From JBOGNO01 sp050747245 (GTDB lineage: Bacteria > Acidobacteriota > Terriglobia > Acidiferrales > UBA7541), in NCBI GenBank assembly GCA_050747245.1, contig JBOGNO010000003.1:1-64000 (forward strand): a stretch of 64,000 nucleotides of DNA, read 5' to 3'. The translations under genes and the position numbers were made by a program. Positions 59,760 through 64,000 of this stretch are shown piece after piece. How positions within the stretch are numbered: the first letter of the stretch is position 1; every line of letters begins with the position of its first letter. Below the pieces are notes generated by a model, which had not been told where the DNA came from, did no database searches, and saw nothing but the letters and a program-made list of their open reading frames with translations.

Positions 59760-59922
59760 GCAGCGGCACTTTGCTGCATAAAAAACAAATGCTCTTCCTA
59801 GCCGTCCCAGGCGCTTCGCCGCCCGCGCTGTCAAGGCCGCGCAATTTGCGTTCATCGGAGCGGAGCGAAGAGCCTTGACAGAAGAAGCGGGCGGCGAAGC
59901 GCAGTCTTTCGGCGGGAAGAGC
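59760..59922 (-). ncRNA. Candidate structured leader RNA of the WGR-ligase gene (copy 2)
   Basis: Same plan as 24876-25058. P1 pairs 59915-59922 with 59791-59798 (8 bp). A middle helix pairs 59887-59902 with 59811-59826 (16 bp exact). P2 pairs 59872-59881 with 59828-59837 (CTGTCAAGGC and complement, 10 bp exact). P3 is a hairpin at 59760-59777 ahead of the ribosome site. The P2 loop has CTCCGATGAACG where copy 1 has CTCCAATGAACG. Helix sequences differ from copy 1 in compensatory ways. Confidence 0.7.
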
Positions 59923-59970
59923 AATTGAAATTCGTAAAGTGGTTTTTTACAGAATGGAGGGTCTTGAATT

Positions 59971-60007
59971 AAAAAGGCACACCCTGCCATGAGGAATGGC
60001 AGGGTGT
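59971..60007 (-). terminator. Terminator of the ssb gene at 60065
   Basis: A perfect 12-bp stem (ACACCCTGCCAT / ATGGCAGGGTGT, 5-base loop) lies 58 bases behind the ssb stop. On the minus strand it is followed by GCCTTTTT, which makes it a good Rho-independent terminator and separates ssb from the WGR-ligase leader. Confidence 0.88.
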
Positions 60008-60064
60008 CTTGGCTTTCTTAAGAGGGAGATTTCTGGCGGTTACAGACTAGGGGTGACTGAAGAC

Positions 60065-60451
60065 TCAGGCAGCCTGGTCGTCGGTCTCGACAGTGGACAA
60101 CTCCTCCGTGAGTTGTTCGCCGCGGTCGAGCTTACCGATCTTGGCCAGATGAATTTCAGCGAGCCTCTGCTGCACTTTGGGGTTCACCTTGTCGGAAATC
60201 ATGCGGTATCGCAGTTCGCCTTCGGCTGAGATGTGGTTTCCTCGCTTCAGAGTGCCTGCGAACTTGGCCAGGTTCCCCCACGCAACTAGTCTGTGCCATT
60301 CGGTACGCTCGATTTTGTCCTGGGTCTCTCTATCGCGCCACTTGACGGTGGTTGCTAGATTGAGAATGACGTAGGGGACGTTGTTCCGAGCCGTGCGCTT
60401 CTCGGCGTTCTGCCCGAGGAAGCCAATCAATCGAACGGAATTGTCATACAT
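60065..60451 (-). CDS. ssb: Single-stranded DNA-binding protein (second of three)
   Basis: A 128-residue SSB with the family features MYDNSVRLIGFLGQ, RTEWHRLVAWGNLAKFA (with the conserved Trp residues) and RGNHISAEGELRYR. The C-terminus is acidic (VETDDQAA) but without the terminal aromatic residue. It is closely related to the SSB at 61060 and less so to the one at 27391. It is transcribed away from the operator-like site at 60484. Confidence 0.93.
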   Translation of the reverse strand: MYDNSVRLIGFLGQNAEKRTARNNVPYVILNLATTVKWRDRETQDKIERTEWHRLVAWGNLAKFAGTLKRGNHISAEGELRYRMISDKVNPKVQQRLAEIHLAKIGKLDRGEQLTEELSTVETDDQAA

Positions 60452-60465
60452 AAGATCCCTCCTTG

Positions 60466-60510
60466 GCTGCTGTACAGCGTACTTATGGTACTATATGTAT
60501 AGGAGCATGG
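60466..60510. promoter_or_regulatory. Promoter/operator region between ssb and a membrane-protein gene
   Basis: ATGGTACTATATGTATAGGAGCATG at 60485-60509 (20-base core TGGTACTATATGTATAGGAG) is the fourth good copy of the element-wide motif. Next to it stands the palindrome GCTGTACAGC (60468-60477). TGTACA and TATGTA with 17-base spacing could be a plus-strand promoter. The site lies between divergent genes. Confidence 0.6.
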
Positions 60511-60575
60511 GAAGCATTTTTTACGCAATGGGGCGGCAGGTCAAGGCTCCATCTAGGCAGAACGGAGGTTCAACT

Positions 60576-61016
60576 ATGGCGCACATGGAATTGAGCTGGC
60601 AGGAATATGAACGACGCCGGCGACGCCTGAACGCACAGATGGGCCTAGTGGTTCTTGCGCTTCTTCCGCTGCCAGCGATTTTGATCGCGCTTCGTCTTTC
60701 TCCGGTACGGATGCTGGTGATAGTAGCGTCGCTGGGCGTGAGCATAGGAATTCTGTATCCGATGTGGTGGAGGACGAAGCACAATCCACTCCGTGCGTCG
60801 GCTCTGGAAAAACGTTCGCGGCGAATTGCCTGGGTATGCCGGCCTGGTGGCTTTGTATGTGGCCTCGCAGCAATGTTGTCCTGGTCGGTGGGAGGGAGGG
60901 TGGCCGCATGGAGTGGCGTGGTATTCGGCGGTGCGGCCGCGTTGTTGCTGTGGTTCTCATATTTCTCCGACCTGAGAGCAAAGGCAGAGCTGCGGTCCGC
61001 GAGCACCCACGACTGA
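60576..61016 (+). CDS. Membrane protein of unknown function
   Basis: A 146-residue protein with four probable membrane helices in two hairpins (GLVVLALLPLPAILIALRL, MLVIVASLGVSIGILYPMWW, then PGGFVCGLAAMLSWSVGG and AAWSGVVFGGAAALLLWFSY). GGAGG 7-11 bases upstream fixes ATG 60576. No family recognised. Its position behind the shared operator motif suggests a role in the transfer or maintenance programme. Confidence 0.7.
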   Translation: MAHMELSWQEYERRRRRLNAQMGLVVLALLPLPAILIALRLSPVRMLVIVASLGVSIGILYPMWWRTKHNPLRASALEKRSRRIAWVCRPGGFVCGLAAMLSWSVGGRVAAWSGVVFGGAAALLLWFSYFSDLRAKAELRSASTHD

Positions 61017-61052
61017 GACAAAAGGTGGAGGAAAATTGTCGCAATGACAACG

Positions 61053-61074
61053 GAGGCCCCTAGAAAGGGGCCTC
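61053..61074. terminator. Terminator-like hairpin overlapping the ssb stop codon
   Basis: An 8-bp perfect stem GAGGCCCC/GGGGCCTC with loop TAGAAA lies between convergent genes and contains the stop codon of the ssb gene on the minus strand. No T-tract follows on either strand, so efficiency is doubtful. Confidence 0.45.
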
Positions 61075-61458
61075 ATCGCCGTTGGTCGGCAGGTCAGGTG
61101 GCGCCGCATTCGCGTCGCGCTTTTCAGCGCGATCGAGCTTGCCGATCTTGCCGAGGTGGATTTCCGCAAGACGAACCTTGACCTTCTTGTGTTTTTTGTC
61201 GTTGAACTCGCGGTAGCGCAACTCGCCTTCCACGGAGAGGTGCGTGCCCTTTTTTAGAGTGGCGGCGAACGTCGAAAGATTGGCCCACGCGATCATCCGG
61301 TGCCATTCGGTCCGGTTCACGTAGTCGCCCGATTTCTTGTCCTTCCAAGATGCTTGCGTGGCGAGCGAGAGAACGGTGTATTCGTTGCCGCTCTTCGTCG
61401 TTTTCACTTCGGCGTCCTTACCCAAAAATCCGATTAGTCTTACGGTATTGTCATACAT
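61060..61458 (-). CDS. ssb: Single-stranded DNA-binding protein (third of three)
   Basis: A 132-residue SSB: MYDNTVRLIGFLGKDAEVK, NRTEWHRMIAWANLSTFA and KGTHLSVEGELRYREF. The C-terminal end NGDEAPF has the acidic, Pro-Phe tip that binds host repair proteins, unlike the other two SSBs here. The gene is a tandem relative of the SSB at 60065. A long structured leader lies upstream. Confidence 0.94.
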   Translation of the reverse strand: MYDNTVRLIGFLGKDAEVKTTKSGNEYTVLSLATQASWKDKKSGDYVNRTEWHRMIAWANLSTFAATLKKGTHLSVEGELRYREFNDKKHKKVKVRLAEIHLGKIGKLDRAEKRDANAAPPDLPTNGDEAPF

Positions 61459-61485
61459 CGATAAATCTCCTTTGATGCCCTGAGT

Positions 61486-61666
61486 CTCTCAAGGCACACC
61501 ACCCGGAGGGCGCGAGTGTGAGACAGCTCCCAAGTGCCAAGGTCTGCTTTCTTGGAGGGTGCCCGCGAAGTGGGAGGAACCAAGACCCCGTGGGGGCGCT
61601 CCTTTCGAAGCAGAAGACCGCCGCGCCGCCGGGCGCTGTCTTGTTTGCATTCGCGGTGCTTGAGAG
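61486..61666 (-). ncRNA. Structured leader of the third ssb gene
   Basis: Nested pairings are visible: 61659-61666 with 61486-61493 (8 bp), 61635-61641 with 61521-61527 (7 bp), 61608-61619 with 61541-61549 (TGCTT/AAGCA plus GGTC/GACC), and 61580-61585 with 61550-61555 (6 bp). Close to the gene an alternative hairpin CCTTGAG-AGA-CTCAGGG would compete with the outer helix. It does not share sequence with the two leaders at 24876 and 59760. The stretch 61667-61969 shows nothing further that I can support. Confidence 0.45.
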
Positions 61667-61969
61667 TGAAAGCGGCTGAAAAAGGGGTTAGGACGACAAA
61701 ACCGTTGACGTGGCATTTCTGGGTGACCGAAGTTGAGACGACACGGCACGAGCCGTTTGAGTTCTCGCCATGCGTACTTGGAAGGGCAAGGAGGACCGGT
61801 ACGAGAGGACTATGATTCGGGTGGCGCCGTGTTGTCGCGAGTGCCAGCGCAAAAAGGGGCACGTCGAGTGCGTACGGCCAGAACGTTAAGCTACCGCGCA
61901 CAAGAATCAAGTTGAGTCACGGAGGCACAGCGGGAAGAACGACCGATTTCAGCAAAGACAACGTGCCAG

Positions 61970-62341
61970 CTAGCGATTGGCCATTTTCTGGGCCATGTAA
62001 AGAATCAGCTTGCGATTGCTTTCTTCGGTTTTGCCCAATAGGCGGCGAAGTTTGCCGAGATAACGAGCGTCCTTGCCGGCGCTGCCCCATCCGATGTCAT
62101 CGGACGACTTGCGCTTCAGTAGGTTGGGCAGTTGTGGAGGCTCTTCACCTTCATAAAAGAGTTGATAGAGTGGAACCTCTAGGGCCCGGGCCAGCTTCTC
62201 CAGAGTTTCGATAGCCGGGACGGTGTGTCCGTTTTCGACGCGAGAGATATAGCATCGAAGCAGGCCAGTCCGTTTTTCAATATCACCCTGCGAAAGCTTC
62301 TTCTCCTCACGCATTTCACGCAAACGATCTCCAATAACCAC
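61970..62341 (-). CDS. XRE-family helix-turn-helix regulator
   Basis: A 123-residue protein from GTG 62341. The N-terminal HTH_3 domain is clear (RLREMREEKKLSQGDIEKRTGLL, landmarks KLSQGDIEKRTG and SRVENGHTVPAIETLEKLARALE). The C-terminal ~50 residues are polar helices. GAGGGGG lies upstream. It is a candidate for the repressor of the shared operator motif, without direct proof. Confidence 0.88.
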   Translation of the reverse strand: MVIGDRLREMREEKKLSQGDIEKRTGLLRCYISRVENGHTVPAIETLEKLARALEVPLYQLFYEGEEPPQLPNLLKRKSSDDIGWGSAGKDARYLGKLRRLLGKTEESNRKLILYMAQKMANR

Positions 62342-62421
62342 GTCTTTTTACCCCCTCTAGTTCGAGTTCCGACCTCAATCAGCCTATTCAATTAGGACGG
62401 CTCTTTCAAATCGTTTGTGCG

Positions 62422-62754
62422 CTAGACATCGCAGTGCACCAGGTCGAATGCCAACATCTCAGCGTTTTCCGGTTTGTCGGTTGGTTTTGACCGAATACAA
62501 GCGATTTGGCGTCCCTGATCCCAATCGGGGTGGAAGACCATGACTCGGATTTCAAAAGAGCCGTCGGCGGCCTGGCCGCCATGAATCATGACGGAATCCC
62601 ACATTTCCTCAGCGCCATCCCTTAGGATGCGCTGTCCGACCTTCACCGACAGAGATTTGGACCCGACACGTAACTCGCCGGCATCGCGCGCATTGCAGTG
62701 AACTTCGAACTTGCGGCCGTCCCTGACGCCAAGTATATCGCTCACTCTTTCCAT
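62422..62754 (-). CDS. Hypothetical protein
   Basis: A 110-residue soluble protein with beta-rich sequence: FEVHCNARDAGELRVGSKSL, EEMWDSVMIHGG, FEIRVMVFHPDWDQGRQIACIRS. No family recognised. ATG 62754 with GGGGGTGG upstream is preferred; GTG 62760 is two codons earlier. It may form an operon with the XRE gene behind it and the small gene at 62999. Confidence 0.65.
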   Translation of the reverse strand: MERVSDILGVRDGRKFEVHCNARDAGELRVGSKSLSVKVGQRILRDGAEEMWDSVMIHGGQAADGSFEIRVMVFHPDWDQGRQIACIRSKPTDKPENAEMLAFDLVHCDV

Positions 62755-62786
62755 GACCACCCCCAGCCATTATGGTCCCGAACGAT

Positions 62787-62999
62787 TCACTTCTCTTTCT
62801 GACGACCACCAGGAGATCGGATCTTGTACTTCAACAAGCGATCGATCGAGCCGGCAGTCTTGAGCTGTTCAAAGCCCCATTCCAATATGACCTCGCCCAC
62901 ATTCCCTAGCTTTCGCCTCTCCCGCGCAGCAAACTCTTCAAGCTCGGCTCGCAAAGCTTGACGTACCCGCAGGCTGATTTGTGCTTTCCACTCACCCAT
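62787..62999 (-). CDS. Small ribbon-helix-helix-like protein
   Basis: A 70-residue basic protein with the pattern WKAQISLRVRQALRAELEEFAARERRKLGNVGEVILEWGF (landmarks QISLRVRQALRAELEEFA and NVGEVILEWGFEQL), a strand followed by two helices, as in ribbon-helix-helix regulators. ATG 62999 has AAGGCGG upstream. It is probably an accessory DNA-binding protein of the element. Confidence 0.6.
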   Translation of the reverse strand: MGEWKAQISLRVRQALRAELEEFAARERRKLGNVGEVILEWGFEQLKTAGSIDRLLKYKIRSPGGRQKEK

Positions 63000-63120
63000 T
63001 GGCCGCCTTAATACGTCACATAATAGAGACAAACAACGAATGCATCGTCTGGGCACGAGGCACGCATAAGTATCATTTGCGTGGTCACGCCACGGACACC
63101 GTCTGCATCACGCGTTTGCA

Positions 63121-63396
63121 TCACCACCAAGCCGCTCCCGCGTCTTTCAGCTTCGACTCGTACGCCAACATCAGGCGATATGGCGTTATGCCCATGCCAA
63201 CGGCAAGTTTGCAGATTTCTTCAAGTCCGAAGTCCCCACCATCGATGGTTCCTTCTTCGATCCTGGTGAGCATGGCCAGTTTGACGCCCGATTTTTTCGC
63301 AAGCCGTTCCCTGCTGATATTTCGCAGTTCTCGCATCTGGACCACTGCTTGACCGAAGCATCGCACGTGGAGAGCGGACTTATCGTCCTTGGTCAT
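63121..63396 (-). CDS. XRE-family helix-turn-helix regulator
   Basis: A 91-residue protein with an HTH_3-type domain (VVQMRELRNISRERLAKKSG, VKLAMLTRIEEGTI, GLEEICKLAVGMGITPYRLM; given as separate landmarks). ATG 63396 overlaps the end of the frameshifted gene at 63393-63631 (CTATGA), which indicates coupled translation and supports this start over a longer frame. A small two-gene regulatory unit of the kind seen in toxin-antitoxin or phage-type control is possible. Confidence 0.8.
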   Translation of the reverse strand: MTKDDKSALHVRCFGQAVVQMRELRNISRERLAKKSGVKLAMLTRIEEGTIDGGDFGLEEICKLAVGMGITPYRLMLAYESKLKDAGAAWW

Positions 63397-63631
63397 AGCT
63401 CTCGGTCCTGCTCGTTTTTCACAAATGTCTTGATGTGCTTCCAGTCGCCTGTCTTCCAGTTGGATAGGTCGGCTACACGCAACGTCAGGGCACAATCGAC
63501 CTCCCAGCCCAATTCTGTTTTGTCTTGGAATCGAACACGGATATAGAGTCTGCCTTCGCGAAGCTATGCTCAGCGAACTGGACTACCTTGCCTTTGACTC
63601 CGGGATACTTCTTTCCACTCTTCTGAGCCAT
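63393..63631 (-). pseudogene. Small gene with one-base frameshift ahead of the XRE gene
   Basis: From ATG 63631 (AGGAGAG upstream) one frame reads MAQKSGKKYPGVKGKVVQFA then EHSF. In another frame, from about 63562, it reads REGRLYIRVRFQDKTELGW and continues to KTFVKNEQDREL with a stop overlapping the XRE start. A single missing base near 63563 joins both parts into one smooth ~79-residue protein. Either a real mutation, a programmed slip or a sequence error. The family is not recognised. Confidence 0.6.
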
Positions 63632-63643
63632 CTGTCGTCTCTC

Positions 63644-63829
63644 CTATTCGAGTTTGTCTGGCATCCATGGGAAGGCGATTTTGAACAGAGCCACGAAGTG
63701 CTTCCGCGGTAAGAGCAGGGAGAAAAGGAAGACGGCCATCGTGGAGATGAAAAGACAGGTTGCCAACTGCTCGAACGAAGTGGGCGGCGGAATCTCGCCC
63801 GGTAAAGGCGGAGCAGGAAATTGAAGCAT
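63644..63829 (-). CDS. Small membrane protein
   Basis: A 61-residue protein with one strong membrane segment (LATCLFISTMAVFLFSLLL) after a Pro-rich N-terminus and a short basic tail. It lies 12 bases ahead of the frameshifted gene in the same direction. No strong ribosome site, no family; existence rests on the segment and the tight spacing. Confidence 0.45.
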   Translation of the reverse strand: MLQFPAPPLPGEIPPPTSFEQLATCLFISTMAVFLFSLLLPRKHFVALFKIAFPWMPDKLE

Positions 63830-63928
63830 CAGCGTTGTCCTCGCGCATGGGAATCTGCGGGACACGCCGGCCGTACTGTAGAATGCGTCTCAGCCATCGC
63901 TGCCTCGTTCACGCGAGCACGGTGGTCA

Positions 63929-63963
63929 GGGGCGCGTCCGTGTTACTAGCACGAGCGCGTCCC
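63929..63963. repeat. Long hairpin near the window end
   Basis: GGGGCGCG (63929-63936) pairs with CGCGTCCC (63956-63963) and CGTG (63939-63942) with CACG (63950-63953). It lies ~100 bases upstream of the small membrane-protein gene on the minus strand. No T-tract is present. The last 170 bases show no gene. Confidence 0.4.
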
Positions 63964-64000
63964 GCTGATGCAAGCTTATCACAAGATGCCTTTTGTTGTG

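Larger units (their letters stand above)
11236..64000 (+). mobile_element. Integrative and conjugative element (left part; right end outside)
   Basis: The left border is the tRNA-Ile 3' fragment next to the integrase. The body carries defence genes, a full set of IncP/Trb-like mating-pair, relaxosome and coupling genes, SSB, primase, ParB-like and anti-restriction genes, a toxin-antitoxin pair and regulators. No plasmid replication initiator with origin was recognised, which favours an ICE over a plasmid. The right border and intact tRNA-Ile lie beyond 64000, or the element is longer than the window. Extent right of ~61 kb is inferred from SSB and regulator content. Confidence 0.7.

Noticed and set aside
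61500..61960. Short open frames in the stretch between the third ssb and the XRE gene
   Set aside because: No ribosome sites, biased composition, and the region is filled by inverted repeats.

Overview
ORGANISM. The window opens inside a 16S rRNA gene and its first ~11 kb carries GC-rich chromosomal genes (a FecR-domain exported protein, a giant Asp-box/BNR propeller protein, a DUF1906 secreted protein). That gene style and the 16S look bacterial and most like Acidobacteriota. This is an inference: no database search was possible.

LAYOUT. (1) 1-1.2 kb: 3' two thirds of a 16S rRNA gene that ends in its own terminator, with no tRNA or 23S behind it. (2) 1.3-3.7 kb: cytosine-5 methyltransferase, Vsr mismatch endonuclease and a convergent HNH nuclease, i.e. 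a likely type II restriction-modification cassette. (3) 3.8-10.9 kb: exported proteins and two small unknowns. (4) 10.9-11.3 kb: a tiny GIY-YIG nuclease gene bracketed by two direct copies of a tRNA 3' end. The right-hand copy is the 3' part of a tRNA-Ile(GAT) and probably is one attachment site of a large integrative conjugative element (ICE). (5) 11.5-12.8 kb: tyrosine integrase. (6) 13.8-23.8 kb: a defence cargo of SNF2-type helicase/DUF3883, DUF1156 DNA methyltransferase, small unknown protein and DUF499 ATPase (a helicase-methylase-ATPase locus). (7) 24-46.7 kb: a complete IncP/Trb-like conjugation module. Its parts are ArdC, VirB1-like transglycosylase, TraB-like and TraF proteins, SSB, TraG, a KfrB-domain protein, relaxase and TraJ-like protein, then an oriT region, then TraK/TraL/TraM-like genes and a RepB-type primase, then trbB-C-D-E-J-K-L-F-G-I. 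(8) 46.8-55.5 kb: a zeta-like toxin-antitoxin pair, a TPR-CHAT protease / S41 protease / Mrr-like nuclease operon, a divergent sigma/anti-sigma pair, and an orphan copy of the antitoxin C-terminal domain. (9) 55.7-64 kb: an oxidoreductase, ParB-like protein, a WGR-DNA ligase fusion, two more SSBs, membrane proteins and several small DNA-binding regulators. The right end of the element is not in the window.

HOW IT WORKS TOGETHER. The element carries its own integration, nicking, coupling and mating-pore genes. It also carries early-entry functions (ArdC, three SSBs, primase, a putative ligase), partition-type proteins and defence cargo. One ~23-bp operator-like motif occurs in front of at least four of the transfer/maintenance transcription units (30.9, 33.2, 36.35 and 60.5 kb), which suggests a common repressor; the XRE-type proteins at 62 and 63 kb are candidates. 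Two leaders (24.9 and 59.8 kb) share a nested RNA structure with compensatory base changes and precede ardC and the WGR-ligase gene. I regard these two leaders and the CHAT/S41/nuclease/sigma cluster as the most interesting parts of the window.
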